A DNA stretch of 64,000 nucleotides from Pseudomonas sp. Seg1 (GTDB taxonomy: Bacteria > Pseudomonadota > Gammaproteobacteria > Pseudomonadales > Pseudomonadaceae): the NCBI RefSeq assembly GCF_018326005.1, contig NZ_AP021903.1:5445001-5509000 (forward strand). The letters run 5' to 3'. The translations under genes were made by a program, and so were the position numbers. Positions 8,954-18,190 of this stretch are shown one piece after another; the first letter of the stretch is position 1; each line of letters starts with the position of its first letter. Under the pieces are notes generated by a model. The model was not told where the DNA came from and did no database searches. It was given only the letters and a program-made list of their open reading frames with translations.

Positions 8954-9952
8954 ATGGATCCGCGCAGTGAAGTACTGCTTCGTCAGGCCGAGTTATTCCA
9001 GGGTTCGCTGTTGCTGGCCGGTTTGCCTGCCGACGATTTGCTCGGGCGCCTGCCCAATGCGTTTGGCTGGTGCTGGCATGCCGGCGATCAAGCCGCCCTC
9101 GAGGCGCGTTTCGAAGGTCGCAGTCATTTTGGCGTGAACATTCCAGAGAGCGAGTTCGACAGCGCCGTGGTGTTTTTGCCCAAGTCCAAGGACCTGACCG
9201 ATTACATCCTCAACGCGGTGGCTGCGCGTCTGGCTGGGCGCGAAGTGTTTCTGGTCGGCGAAAAACGCAGCGGTATCGAAGGCGCGTCCAAGCAGCTCAA
9301 CCCGTTCGGTAAGCCACGCAAGCTCGATAGCGCGCGTCACTGCCAACTGTGGCAAGTCACGGTCGCCAATGCGCCTGAAGCGAAATCGCTGGACAGTCTG
9401 GCGCAGACTTATGAGCTGCCACTGGCCGAAGGCCCGCTGAAAGTCATCAGCCTGCCGGGCGTGTTCAGCCATGGCCGACTTGATCGCGGCAGCGCGCTGC
9501 TGCTGGAGCATCTGGACAAACTGCCGAGCGGTCATCTGCTCGACTTCGGTTGTGGCGCGGGCGTGTTGGGCGCTGCGGTCAAACGTCGCTACCCGCACAA
9601 TCAAGTCACGTTGCTCGATGTTGACGCATTTGCCGCCGCCAGCAGCCGTCTGACATTGGCTGCCAACGGCCTGGAAGCCGAGGTGCTGACCGGTGACGGA
9701 ATCGACGCCGCGCCGATGGGCTTGAGCGCCATTCTGAGCAACCCGCCGTTCCATGTCGGGGTACACACGGATTATTTCGCCACTGAGAACTTGCTACGAA
9801 AAGCAGCGAAACATCTGAAAAACGGCGGCGAACTGCGCTTGGTGGCGAACAGCTTCCTGAAGTACCAGCCGCTGATCGAAGAGCATCTGGGCGTGTGCGC
9901 AATCAAGGCAGAAGGCAATGGTTTCCGGATTTACCGGGCCAAGCGCGGCTAG
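8954..9952 (+). CDS. rsmC: 16S rRNA (guanine-N2)-methyltransferase RsmC
   Basis: A 332-aa SAM-dependent methyltransferase expected to methylate G1207 of 16S rRNA in the 30S subunit. It shows the duplicated layout of RsmC: a degenerate N-terminal methyltransferase-like domain (about residues 1-160) and a catalytic C-terminal domain with the SAM motif [11 protein letters not shown] (about 196-206) and the N2-guanine/N6-adenine motif SNPPFH (about 262-267). GAGGAG precedes the ATG. It is the last gene before the riboswitch region. Confidence 0.9.
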   Translation: MDPRSEVLLRQAELFQGSLLLAGLPADDLLGRLPNAFGWCWHAGDQAALEARFEGRSHFGVNIPESEFDSAVVFLPKSKDLTDYILNAVAARLAGREVFLVGEKRSGIEGASKQLNPFGKPRKLDSARHCQLWQVTVANAPEAKSLDSLAQTYELPLAEGPLKVISLPGVFSHGRLDRGSALLLEHLDKLPSGHLLDFGCGAGVLGAAVKRRYPHNQVTLLDVDAFAAASSRLTLAANGLEAEVLTGDGIDAAPMGLSAILSNPPFHVGVHTDYFATENLLRKAAKHLKNGGELRLVANSFLKYQPLIEEHLGVCAIKAEGNGFRIYRAKRG

Positions 9953-9992
9953 AAATTTGTGCTTGCTCAATCGGATTTGCCTAGGCAGAATC

Positions 9993-10190
9993 CGCTCCGT
10001 CCTAGGGGAGTAGTCTCCCACGAGCGCCAAGCTCGTCCGGCATACGTCAACATACTTGATCCTCAGATCATGGCGTATGCGACCCAAGCGTCCGCATCAG
10101 ACGGATCGCAGGGTTTGACAAGACCTATGACACGCACACCTTACCCGGGGCGGGAAGGCTGTACGTGTCATAGCCGTGTCGACCCGCCCC
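9993..10190 (+). ncRNA. yybP-ykoY manganese riboswitch
   Basis: The leader of the next gene carries the conserved pieces of the yybP-ykoY class in order: GGGGAGTAG at 10006-10014, CATACGTCAACATACTTG near 10040-10058, GGCGTATGCGACC near 10072-10084, and ACCTTACCC near 10138-10146. The class senses Mn2+ (established) and typically controls manganese export genes. CTATGACACG at about 10124 and CGTGTCATAG at about 10164 form a 10-bp stem. GGGGCGGG at 10147-10154 is exactly complementary to CCCGCCCC at 10183-10190, just ahead of the ribosome site, which suggests the switching helix. Confidence 0.9.
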
Positions 10191-10204
10191 TTAGGAAAAT
10201 CCTG

Positions 10205-10789
10205 ATGCTGGACTCATTACTCGTTCCCACCGCAATCGTTGCCTTGGCCGAAATCGGCGACAAGACGCAACTGCTCGCGCTGATTCTCGCCGCTCGCTTC
10301 CGCAAACCCTGGCCAATCATTGCCGGTATTGTTGCCGCGACCCTGGCCAACCACGCAGCAGCCGGTGCGGTCGGCGCCTGGTTCGGCAGCTTTTTCTCAG
10401 ACTCTGTTCTGCACTGGATTCTCGCCGCAAGCTTCGCCGCCACTGCGTTGTGGACGCTGGTGCCAGACAAAATGGACGACGATGAAACCAGCACCGCACG
10501 CAAGTTCGGGCCTTTCCTGACCACGCTGATTGCGTTCTTCCTGGCCGAAATGGGTGACAAGACACAGGTCGCGACAGTGATGCTCGCCGCGCAATACCCG
10601 GAACTCTGGCTGGTGATTATCGGCACCACGGCGGGCATGTTGATTGCTAACGTGCCGGTGGTATTGGCGGGTAATTTTGCGGCGGATAAATTGCCGTTGA
10701 CCTTGATCCGTCGCCTGGCAGCTTCGGCATTCCTGATTCTGGCGATCGTCGCGGTGTACAAGGCGATGCAGAGCAGTGGCTGGGTTTAA
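10205..10789 (+). CDS. TMEM165/GDT1 family membrane protein (Mn2+ transport)
   Basis: A 194-aa inner-membrane protein with two copies of the family signature, LAEIGDKTQ at about residues 15-23 and LAEMGDKTQ at about 113-121, each opening a bundle of three hydrophobic segments. This duplicated ExGDK(T/S) layout defines the UPF0016/GDT1 family of Mn2+/Ca2+-H+ exchangers. The ATG at 10205 follows AGGA and the riboswitch; longer in-frame starts would run through the riboswitch and are rejected. Manganese export is inferred from the family plus the Mn2+ riboswitch. Confidence 0.92.
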   Translation: MLDSLLVPTAIVALAEIGDKTQLLALILAARFRKPWPIIAGIVAATLANHAAAGAVGAWFGSFFSDSVLHWILAASFAATALWTLVPDKMDDDETSTARKFGPFLTTLIAFFLAEMGDKTQVATVMLAAQYPELWLVIIGTTAGMLIANVPVVLAGNFAADKLPLTLIRRLAASAFLILAIVAVYKAMQSSGWV

Positions 10790-10801
10790 CCCTGAGAGAA
10801 G

Positions 10802-10907
10802 GATCGTTCCCACGCTCTGCGTGGGAATGCAGCCGGGGACGCTCTGCGTCCCTTTTGGAACGCGGAGCGTCCCTTGAGACATTCCCACGCAGAGCGTGGG
10901 AACGATC
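10802..10907. repeat. Inverted-repeat element (REPIN-like doublet)
   Basis: GATCGTTCCCACGCTCTGCG at the left end and its reverse complement at the right end (10881-10907) flank a smaller GACGCTCTGCGTCC / GCGGAGCGTCCC hairpin, giving a cloverleaf. A second copy with identical outer arms is at 26131-26232. Confidence 0.8.
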
Positions 10908-10913
10908 ACCGAC

Positions 10914-11732
10914 TCAGGATTTCGGGGCCTGTTCGTACAGCGGCATAACCTTAGGGATCGCCGCTTGCAACGAGGCAATCCGGCTGGTCGATGCCGGGTG
11001 AGTGCTCATGAACTCCGGCGGCGAACCTTCCGACGCCTTGCTCATCTTGTTCCACAGCGTGATCGCCGCGTTCGGGTTGTAGCCCGCGCGTGCGGCCAGC
11101 TCCAGACCAATCAGGTCGGCTTCGTTTTCGTTGGCACGGCTGTTGGGCAAGGTCATGCCGTAGTTGGCCACGGTGTCGGCCAGCGCCAGACTGTCCTGAC
11201 CCAGACCGAGCAACGCGCCCGCGCCCTGCTTGGCCATTTCAACGCCATAGGCTTTCGACATCGCTTCACGACCGTGCTCGCGCAAGGCGTGGGCGATTTC
11301 ATGGCCCATCACCGCAGCGATTTCATCGTCGGTGAGTTTCAGGCTGTCGATCAGCCCGGTATAGAAAATGATCTTGCCGCCAGGACCACAGTTGGCGTTG
11401 AGCTCATCGCTCTTGATCAGATTGACTTCCCACTGCCACTGCGCCGCATCCGGACGGAAGTTCGGCGCCTGGGCGATCAAACGGTTGGCAATCGCCTGAA
11501 CCCGCTTGGCCTCTGGGCTGGTCTTGTCCAGCACGCCTTTGCTCGATGCTTCGCCGACGGTCTTCTGATACGACTGGGCATACATCTGGTCGACCTCTTG
11601 CGAGGACAGCATGCTGAACATGTACTGCTTGCGCTCCACACCCACGGCGCCGCCGCTGGTGGTGTTGACCGACTGACAACCGGCCAGCAACAGCGCTGCG
11701 CTCAGTGCACTTACAACCAATGTCTTGTTCAT
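10914..11732 (-). CDS. M48 family metallopeptidase lipoprotein
   Basis: A 272-aa zinc protease. The N-terminus is a lipoprotein signal with lipobox LLAGC (Cys19). The zinc motif HEIAH is at residues 144-148 and the third ligand is probably the glutamate in ENEADLIGLE (about 203-212). Such M48 lipoproteins (LoiP/YcaL/BepA relatives) degrade or help assemble outer-membrane proteins in the periplasm (family knowledge). A HPAS segment near the C-terminus (about 243-246) is conserved in M48 proteins. It is divergent from the chemoreceptor gene. Confidence 0.9.
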   Translation of the reverse strand: MNKTLVVSALSAALLLAGCQSVNTTSGGAVGVERKQYMFSMLSSQEVDQMYAQSYQKTVGEASSKGVLDKTSPEAKRVQAIANRLIAQAPNFRPDAAQWQWEVNLIKSDELNANCGPGGKIIFYTGLIDSLKLTDDEIAAVMGHEIAHALREHGREAMSKAYGVEMAKQGAGALLGLGQDSLALADTVANYGMTLPNSRANENEADLIGLELAARAGYNPNAAITLWNKMSKASEGSPPEFMSTHPASTSRIASLQAAIPKVMPLYEQAPKS

Positions 11733-11992
11733 TCAAAAGCTCCCTGAAAACCTGCGCGTATCCTAGGCGGGTAATTGTATCGACGCCAGATACAACGGAC
11801 GTATTGCAGCGACTTTCAGAAATTTCCCGCACCCCTGTCGTAAAAAATTCACAGCGCCCGACAAGCCTCTGCCACGGCGTCGCCCACTGATCCATTTGCG
11901 ACATCCCTGGGCAAATCCCTTCGCCGCGACTCATGGCGCAATGCCTGCTGCCGATACAACAGCGCAGACGTCCTCTTGCGTGCGGAGCTCCC

Positions 11993-14134
11993 ATGAAGTT
12001 CAAGTCGATCCAGTTTTCCGTCGCCGCCCTGGCCGGCGCCATCGTTCTCAGCGTGGTCGCCGCGCTGGTGCTGTATGCGCTGTTTTCCGGCGCCCGCACT
12101 CAGGATATGGTGCAACAGCGCACCCAGGCCCAGTTCGAGCAAGTCATCGAACAGCGCCTGACCTCGCTGGCACAAACCCAGGTCAGCCAGATCCAGCGCG
12201 AACTCGAAGCGCCGCTGCTGATTGCCGGCGGACTCGTACGGGTCAACGCCCTGCTCGGCACGCCGGGCGCCGATGGCCAGCCGCGCTTGAACGTCAGCCG
12301 TGAGCAACTGATCAGCCTGATCAAAGAGAACGTCGAGAAGAACCCGAAGATTCTCGGCACCTACATCGGCTGGGAAAAAAACGCCCTCGATCACAACGAC
12401 GCGGCCTACATCGGCAACAGCGTGGTGGGTATCGATGCGGCCAACGGGCGCTTCCTGCCGTGGTGGTTCCGTAATGACGACGGCACGCTCGGCCTCGATA
12501 AACTGGTGGACGTCGACGATCAGAAAGTCCTCTCCACCGGCGTGCGCGCCAGCGAGTACTACCTGTGCTCGAAAGAGAGCAAGAAATCCTGCGTGATCGA
12601 TCCGGCGCCGTACAAGGTCGGCGACAAAATCGTCATGCTCGCTTCATTCATTGAGCCGATCATGCTCAACGGCGCGTTCCAAGGCATCGTCGGCGCCGAC
12701 CTGTCGGTGAACTTCATCCAGGAAATGCTTCTGGGCGCCAACCAGAAACTTTATAGCGGCGCCGGGCAGATGGCGCTGGTCGGCGGCAACGGGCGGATCG
12801 TCGCCTACACCAAGGACACGAGCAAATTCGGCGAGAAGGTCAGCGACATTCTCGACGCCGAGCAGATTGCCAACATGGCCAATCTCAAGCGCGGCGAAGT
12901 CACTTATTCAGTCAACAAGGACAAGGGCCGCATCGAGCTGTACCTGCCGTTCGGCATCGGCCAGACCGACGCACGCTGGACACTGATGCTGCAATTGCCG
13001 TTGAACGCGGTGATGGCTGACTTGCAGAAACTTCAGGCCGACCTCGACGCCCAACGCAAATCCGACACCTTCGGCATGGCCATGGTCGGTCTGATCATCG
13101 CCGGCGTCGGCCTGTTGGTGATCTGGCTGGTCGGCCACGGCATCGCCCGACCACTGAAGCAAATGGTCGCCATGCTCGATGACATCGCTCAGGGCGAGGG
13201 CGATCTGACCCGGCGCTTGAGCAGTGACCGCAGCGATGAACTGGGCTCGATCGCCAAGGGCTTCAACACTTTCCTGAGCAAGTTGCAGGCGATGATCACC
13301 CAAGTGGTGACGTCGGTGCAGAGCGTTAGCGATTCGTCGGAACACACGGCCGACATTGCGATTCGCACCAACATCGGCATCCAGAAACAGATGGCCGAGA
13401 TTGATCAGGTTGCCACGGCGGTGCAGGAAATGACCGCCACCGCGCAGGACGTGGCGCGCAACGCCACCCAGGCCGCGCAAGCCGCCAGCCACGCCGACCA
13501 GGCCGCCGGTCAAGGCATGCAGATTGTTCGCGACACGTCGAACTCGATTGGCGTGCTGGCGGTGGAAATCGGCAAGGCTGTGGAAGTGGTGCAGACGCTG
13601 GCCAAGGACAGCGAGAATATCAACGCGATTCTGACCGCGATTCGCGGGATCGCCGAGCAGACCAATCTGCTGGCGCTGAACGCGGCGATTGAGGCTGCGC
13701 GAGCCGGTGAACAGGGTCGCGGGTTTGCGGTGGTGGCGGATGAAGTACGCAATCTGGCGCAGAAAACCCAGAAAGCCACCGAAGAAATCCAGTCCATGAT
13801 CCAGCAACTGCAGCAGGGCACGCGCGACGTGGTGCGGGTCATGGAAGACAGCCAGAACCGCACCGACGAAAGCGTGCAGCACGCGGCGAAAGCGGCTGAG
13901 GCGCTGGAGACGATTACCCGGGCGGTGTCGGTGATCAACGACATGAACACGCAGATTGCCAGTGCGGCCGAGGAGCAGAGCGCGGTGGCCGATGACATCA
14001 ATCGCAACGTGATCAATATCGGTCAGGTAGCCAATGAAGTGGCGGGCGGCGCGGATGAGTCGAGTTCGGCGAGTGCTGATTTGACCAAGTTGGCGGAGCA
14101 GCAGCGGCGGTTGATCAATCAGTTCAAGGTCTGA
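11993..14134 (+). CDS. Methyl-accepting chemotaxis protein with dCache sensor
   Basis: A 713-aa transmembrane chemoreceptor from the ATG at 11993. Transmembrane helix 1 is at about residues 10-32, a large double-Cache periplasmic ligand domain at about 40-350, helix 2 at about 361-385, HAMP at about 385-440, and the coiled-coil signalling domain carries the CheA/CheW-binding tip [19 protein letters not shown]. The ligand region contains a Trp-Trp-Phe and Tyr-Tyr pattern seen in amino-acid and amine-type dCache domains, but the ligand is not identifiable. It is probably the orthologue of the PA4633 transducer, judged by the M48 neighbour. Confidence 0.92.
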   Translation: MKFKSIQFSVAALAGAIVLSVVAALVLYALFSGARTQDMVQQRTQAQFEQVIEQRLTSLAQTQVSQIQRELEAPLLIAGGLVRVNALLGTPGADGQPRLNVSREQLISLIKENVEKNPKILGTYIGWEKNALDHNDAAYIGNSVVGIDAANGRFLPWWFRNDDGTLGLDKLVDVDDQKVLSTGVRASEYYLCSKESKKSCVIDPAPYKVGDKIVMLASFIEPIMLNGAFQGIVGADLSVNFIQEMLLGANQKLYSGAGQMALVGGNGRIVAYTKDTSKFGEKVSDILDAEQIANMANLKRGEVTYSVNKDKGRIELYLPFGIGQTDARWTLMLQLPLNAVMADLQKLQADLDAQRKSDTFGMAMVGLIIAGVGLLVIWLVGHGIARPLKQMVAMLDDIAQGEGDLTRRLSSDRSDELGSIAKGFNTFLSKLQAMITQVVTSVQSVSDSSEHTADIAIRTNIGIQKQMAEIDQVATAVQEMTATAQDVARNATQAAQAASHADQAAGQGMQIVRDTSNSIGVLAVEIGKAVEVVQTLAKDSENINAILTAIRGIAEQTNLLALNAAIEAARAGEQGRGFAVVADEVRNLAQKTQKATEEIQSMIQQLQQGTRDVVRVMEDSQNRTDESVQHAAKAAEALETITRAVSVINDMNTQIASAAEEQSAVADDINRNVINIGQVANEVAGGADESSSASADLTKLAEQQRRLINQFKV

Positions 14135-14306
14135 AAAGCCAAAAGCCCCTCACCCCAGCCCTCTCCCGGAGGGAGAGGGGGCCGACCGAGGTGTCTTGCA
14201 CGACACATCGACCTGAGAAACTGAGTCGATTATGGATTCAGTACAGACCTTTCAAGTCGGTGTATTTCGTCAATATCCCCCAATCAGTCCCCTCTCCCTC
14301 CGGGAG

Positions 14307-15591
14307 TGTATGTACCGGAGACATGGTGGACACATGTTCGGAGACATGGTGGACGGTTTTAGATCTTCTTACCTGCCGTAACGATCTGCAAGTTCAAGTC
14401 GATTCGGGCAATACGATGTCTACTCCAGTAGACATCGTGGATGCCATCTTCCGTCGTTTCCCTGATAGCTACTGACCTCCCATAAAAAGCTTTTCCGACT
14501 GTGTATTCACGGTTCCGCCAGTAGATCTCGCCCTTCACCTGAACCTTCCTGACCACATCCCCATCGTCGTACTCCGGCGCCGCGGGCTGCTCCTGATATT
14601 CCCGTGGGCTGCTGCTGTAGCGAGTAGCAGGCACCTGCATGTCCAACGCTTGATGTGGACGCTTCTGGTTGTAGATATCACGCCAGATATCAAACGCCCG
14701 TTGTGCACCGTTGAGATCAATAAAATGTCGGTCTCGCAGGACTTCATTTTTCAGGCTGCGGTGGAAGCGTTCCAGCTTTCCTTGGGTTTGCGGATGATAA
14801 GGTCGAGAGTGCCCGACCTTGATGCCCTGACTCATCAGCCAGACCTCCAGCGCGGTATAAACGCCAGTCTGGTCACCCCAGGGTGAACCGTTGTCCATCG
14901 TCATGCGCAAAGGCAGACCATGACGCCGAAAGACCCTGATTAGATGCTCCTGAACGGTTTCACGTCGCTCATCGAGGCAGGCCGCGATACACAGCGAAAA
15001 CCGCGAATGATCGTCCAGTATCGTCAACGGATGGCAACGTCCCTGAGCCAGGCTGATATGGCCCTTGAAGTCCATCTGCCAAAGATCGTTGGGCGCTTCA
15101 TGCTCGAAGCGGATAAACGGTTTAATCTCAGCGGCCTTTGAATCAACGCGTGAATGACGCTGTAAAACCGCATGCACGGTACTGACCGAAGGCATTACTG
15201 CGCCGCTGTCTTCCAGCACACGTTTGAGCTTGCGAGCGCCCCAAGCCGCGTATTCCTCACTCACGGTCAGAATCTGCTGCTCAACCTCGTCAGCGCAGCG
15301 TTTGGGTGACGTCTTCGGTCGTCGAGACTGATCGATCAAGCCCTCTGCACCTGAAGTTTCAAACCTGTTGAGCCATTTGTAGGCAGTGCTTGGGCTGATA
15401 TTGAATCGGCGGCAAAGCTGCCGGACATTGGCTCCTTCTTGCCGAGCCAAATGCACGAACTCTGAACGAAGCTGCACGGTGGACACCTCTTCCCAGGACA
15501 CAGGTCATCTCCTTGGTGATGAGCAATGTGTCTATTAAAAAGTGTCCACCATGTCTCCGAACACCTGTCCACCATGTCTCCGGTACATACA
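14307..15591 (-). mobile_element. IS481-family insertion sequence, intact, 1,285 bp
   Basis: The ends are 48-bp inverted repeats (14307-14354 and 15544-15591) with 46 of 48 bases matching and starting TGTATGTACC. Each end holds two tandem copies of CGGAGACATGGTGGAC, presumably paired transposase sites. The flanking GGGAG at 14302-14306 and 15592-15596 is a 5-bp target duplication. One transposase gene fills the element. Intact ends, an intact gene and a clean duplication point to a recent, possibly active insertion. Confidence 0.92.
14359..15501 (-). CDS. IS481-family DDE transposase
   Basis: A 380-aa transposase. An N-terminal helix-turn-helix region (about residues 10-60) with a FNISPSTAYKWLNRF recognition helix is followed by an rve integrase core. 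The catalytic triad is visible as Asp144 (WQMDFKGH), Asp203 (TMDNGSPWG) and Glu244 (QTQGKLERFH). The start is GTG at 15501 with AAGGAG 8 bases ahead. The stop codon lies 5 bases inside the left terminal repeat. It looks full length and functional. Confidence 0.93.
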   Translation of the reverse strand: MSWEEVSTVQLRSEFVHLARQEGANVRQLCRRFNISPSTAYKWLNRFETSGAEGLIDQSRRPKTSPKRCADEVEQQILTVSEEYAAWGARKLKRVLEDSGAVMPSVSTVHAVLQRHSRVDSKAAEIKPFIRFEHEAPNDLWQMDFKGHISLAQGRCHPLTILDDHSRFSLCIAACLDERRETVQEHLIRVFRRHGLPLRMTMDNGSPWGDQTGVYTALEVWLMSQGIKVGHSRPYHPQTQGKLERFHRSLKNEVLRDRHFIDLNGAQRAFDIWRDIYNQKRPHQALDMQVPATRYSSSPREYQEQPAAPEYDDGDVVRKVQVKGEIYWRNREYTVGKAFYGRSVAIRETTEDGIHDVYWSRHRIARIDLNLQIVTAGKKI

Positions 15592-15630
15592 GGGAGAGGG
15601 TTAGGGTGAGGGGCTTTTGATCTACAGGCT

Positions 15631-16254
15631 TTAACCCGGCGTCAGACACTCCGGCCCATTGAGCTTCGGATCATTGACCATATTCGCCAACACCCGCTCA
15701 CGCAGCGCGGCAGGTTCACTGGCGAGCAGACCCTGCAAGACATGCAACGGCGTCGCGGGATCCAGCCACGCCGCCTGCCCGGCCTCATCGAGAATCAACG
15801 GCCGGCGCTGACTGGCCGCCGCTTGCGTGATCACCGCCGTGCTCAGCCACACCTGTTCCTGCACCGGATACGCTTCCCAGATCGCCGCAAAAAACAGCGA
15901 GGAGCCCTCCCCCGGCGTCAGCCAGTACGGGCGTTTGCGCTGGGTGCCACGCCATTCATAAAAGCCGTTGGCCGGCAGCAGGCAACGACGCAGACGCAAG
16001 GCTTCACGAAACATCGGTTGCTCGGCCACGGTTTCCGCCCGGGCATGCGCTGGCGTGCGCGACAGATCGGTCAGCCACGGTGGCGTAAGCCCCCAGCGCG
16101 CACGGGCCAATGTGCGCTGGCCGTCTTCAGCGGCACGCAGCATCAACACCGAATCACTGGGGGAAATGTTCCACTGCGCCAGTTGATCGGCAGGAAAACC
16201 TGGCAGGGCCGCGAAATCACGGTTCCAGCGAAACAGGGCATAACGTCCACACAT
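15631..16254 (-). CDS. SRAP-family protein (YedK/HMCES-like) with altered active site
   Basis: A 207-aa SOS-response-associated peptidase family protein. Normal members crosslink their Cys2 to abasic sites in single-stranded DNA. Cys2 (MCGRY) and the glutamate of NGFYEW (Glu100) are present. However, the conserved Asn of the NARAET motif is His70 here (AHARAET), and the His that normally precedes the RMP/RRP segment is absent (QAAASQRRPLIL, about 144-155). Whether it still makes or resolves DNA-protein crosslinks is open. The start has a weak ribosome site. It is the third gene of a minus-strand run after the CPXCG and DUF2007 genes. Confidence 0.85.
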   Translation of the reverse strand: MCGRYALFRWNRDFAALPGFPADQLAQWNISPSDSVLMLRAAEDGQRTLARARWGLTPPWLTDLSRTPAHARAETVAEQPMFREALRLRRCLLPANGFYEWRGTQRKRPYWLTPGEGSSLFFAAIWEAYPVQEQVWLSTAVITQAAASQRRPLILDEAGQAAWLDPATPLHVLQGLLASEPAALRERVLANMVNDPKLNGPECLTPG

Positions 16255-16290
16255 GGGGCAACACGACTCAGAAGTAAAACGAACGTCAGC

Positions 16291-16551
16291 CTAACAGACC
16301 AGCGTACCGGGGAAGCTCTCCGGTTCATCGCCGGGCAGCGGCAGCGCGGCATTGTACGCGGTGATCAACTCGCGGGCGTACTCGGCCTGATCGTTGTCGA
16401 CCGACAGTCCCAACAGGCCAAAAATTGGCAGTTCACCCGTACCGCCGAGCAGATCGCGCCCCACCAGGTGCGCCTCGATGCCTTCGCTGGCGAGCATGCC
16501 CTTGAGCATTTCGCCTTCCATCAGGTTTTCCGGCTCGTAGATTCGCTGCAT
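16291..16551 (-). CDS. DUF2007 domain-containing small protein
   Basis: An 86-aa protein that starts MQRIYEPENLMEGEMLKGML and carries the DUF2007 pattern: an N-terminal helix, then GIEAHLVGRDLLGGTGELP. The family resembles the small regulatory domains linked to P-II-type folds (family knowledge) and has no firm function. It lies 9 bp after the CPXCG gene and 36 bp before the SRAP gene, forming a small operon. Confidence 0.85.
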   Translation of the reverse strand: MQRIYEPENLMEGEMLKGMLASEGIEAHLVGRDLLGGTGELPIFGLLGLSVDNDQAEYARELITAYNAALPLPGDEPESFPGTLVC

Positions 16552-16560
16552 GGGCGCGCC

Positions 16561-16743
16561 TCACTCGTTTTCGCTGAAGACTTCCAGAAACCAATCCTCT
16601 TCATGTACCTGCAATACGAACGTGATCGGCCGACAACACACCTGACAGTCCTCGATGTAGGTCTGATCCCCAGCGGACAGGTCCACCGTCGTCTCGACCT
16701 CTTCACCACAATACGGACATTCATACAGTGCGGTTTCCAGCAT
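16561..16743 (-). CDS. CPXCG motif-containing cysteine-rich protein
   Basis: A 60-aa protein with two cysteine pairs, CPYCG (Cys9, Cys12) and CQVC (Cys33, Cys36), spaced like a zinc ribbon. It belongs to a conserved Pseudomonas family of unknown function. It is the first gene of the three-gene minus-strand run and probably binds one zinc ion. Confidence 0.88.
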   Translation of the reverse strand: MLETALYECPYCGEEVETTVDLSAGDQTYIEDCQVCCRPITFVLQVHEEDWFLEVFSENE

Positions 16744-16884
16744 CGCGGTCTCCCAAGTGACTTGTGCGTATAATCGCCGGTCTATTTGCAGGGCTATTTT
16801 TGTCTGGCTACTTTTTCAGACCGTGCCCCGTGGTGTTTGATCAACACCTTTACTTACCCTAGCCGTTTCCAACAAGAGAGCATG

Positions 16885-18048
16885 ATGGGCGAATTCGATG
16901 CCATCCGACCTTACGACGACAGCGAAGTACCTGTGGTACTGGCAAGGCTGCTCGGCGACAAGGCGTTTCTAGATATCCTCACCCACTTCCGCTTCCCGCG
17001 TTTTGCCGGTGCCTTCGGCTGGATGCTCAAACCACTTATAGCCCATCGGCTGCGTCGTGAGTTTGCCGACGTGACCTCGGTGGCGAGTTTGCAGGACAAG
17101 GTCGAGTCTTACGTCGACCACACTATCGAGCGCGCCACCGACGGCGTGACCTACACCGGTGTCGAGCAATTCAAGTCCGGCAGCGCTTATCTGTTCATCG
17201 CCAACCATCGCGATATCGTGATGGATCCGGCCTTCGTCAACTACGCCGTGTACCACGCCGGCCTGCCGACGCCGCGCATCGCAATTGGCGACAACCTGCT
17301 GCAAAAGCCGTTTGTCAGCGACCTGATGCGCTTGAACAAAAGTTTTATCGTGCACCGCTCGATCACCGGGCGCCGCGAGAAAATGGCCGCCTATCAATTG
17401 CTCTCGGCGTACATCAACCACTCGATCCGCAACGATTGCGCGTCGATCTGGATTGCTCAGGCTGAAGGCCGGGCGAAGGATGGCGACGACCGTACCGAGT
17501 CGGCGATCCTCAAGATGTTTCACATGAGCCGCAAGGACGAGCCGTTCGGCGAAGTGATCCAGTCGCTGAACGTCACCCCGGTGTCGATCAGTTACGAATA
17601 CGACCCGTGCGACCAGGCCAAGGCCCGCGAGCTGTACATCCGCGCCACCACTGGCACTTACGCGAAGGCACCGGGCGAGGATGACGTGAGCATCGCCAAG
17701 GGCATCACCGGCTACAAGGGCCGCGTGCACGTGAACTTCGCGGCGCCGATCAAAGAACTGTTCGAAGACACCAAGCAATTGGCAGTCGAAATGGACAAGC
17801 AGATTCTCGGCGGCTACCGGTTATTCCCGGTGCACTACCTGGCGTATGCACAGTGGGCGGAAGCTGATCCGGCGCTGAATGTGCCAAAGGCTGCCGAGGT
17901 GTTCCCGGCGGATGAACTGGCCAAGGCGCAGGAAGAATGGCTGAGCCGACTGGATGCCTGCCCTGAGGAGCATCGACCGTATCTGGTGCTGCAATATGCG
18001 ACGCCGGTGCGTAATCAGTACCGGGTCAAGGCTGGGTTGCCGCTGTAA
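16885..18048 (+). CDS. PlsC-like 1-acylglycerol-3-phosphate acyltransferase family protein
   Basis: A 387-aa protein. AAGAGAG is placed better for the ATG at 16885 than for the ATG at 16882. An acyltransferase core (about residues 80-300) contains the catalytic-type motif NHRDIVMD (about 107-114) and the glycerolipid-binding-like segment IAQAEGRAKDGDDRTE (about 190-205). The His-to-Asp spacing is HX5D, one residue longer than the usual HX4D. No transmembrane helix is obvious, so it is probably peripheral. It likely transfers an acyl group to a glycerophospholipid precursor, but the substrate is unknown. Confidence 0.8.
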   Translation: MGEFDAIRPYDDSEVPVVLARLLGDKAFLDILTHFRFPRFAGAFGWMLKPLIAHRLRREFADVTSVASLQDKVESYVDHTIERATDGVTYTGVEQFKSGSAYLFIANHRDIVMDPAFVNYAVYHAGLPTPRIAIGDNLLQKPFVSDLMRLNKSFIVHRSITGRREKMAAYQLLSAYINHSIRNDCASIWIAQAEGRAKDGDDRTESAILKMFHMSRKDEPFGEVIQSLNVTPVSISYEYDPCDQAKARELYIRATTGTYAKAPGEDDVSIAKGITGYKGRVHVNFAAPIKELFEDTKQLAVEMDKQILGGYRLFPVHYLAYAQWAEADPALNVPKAAEVFPADELAKAQEEWLSRLDACPEEHRPYLVLQYATPVRNQYRVKAGLPL

Positions 18049-18066
18049 TCAACAGCGCTGCGCACC

Positions 18067-18174
18067 TGTGGCGAGGGGATTTATCCCCGATGGCGCGCGA
18101 AGCGGCCCCAGGTTTCTGCCTGAGAAATCATGGGCCTGCTGCGCAGGCCATCGGGGATAAATCCCCTCACCACA
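18067..18174. repeat. Inverted-repeat element (TGTGGCGAGGGGATTTATCC family)
   Basis: TGTGGCGAGGGGATTTATCC at the left end and GGATAAATCCCCTCACCACA at the right end face each other across about 70 bp. It lies between the convergent acyltransferase gene and a small membrane protein gene. Confidence 0.8.
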
Positions 18175-18190
18175 AGGTTTTGCATTCGCT

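Larger units (their letters stand above)
14141..15618. repeat. Long inverted-repeat element split by an insertion sequence
   Basis: The left arm AAAAGCCCCTCACC... (14141-14180) matches the reverse complement of a right arm split into 14289-14306 and 15597-15618. Joining the two halves restores a 40-bp arm with only about three mismatches. Without the insertion and its target duplication the element is about 188 bp. Elements of this type are scattered in intergenic regions of fluorescens-group genomes. Confidence 0.8.

Noticed and set aside
14359..15501. IS transposase as a broken relic
   Set aside because: The frame is complete with all three catalytic acidic residues, a good ribosome site and intact terminal repeats.
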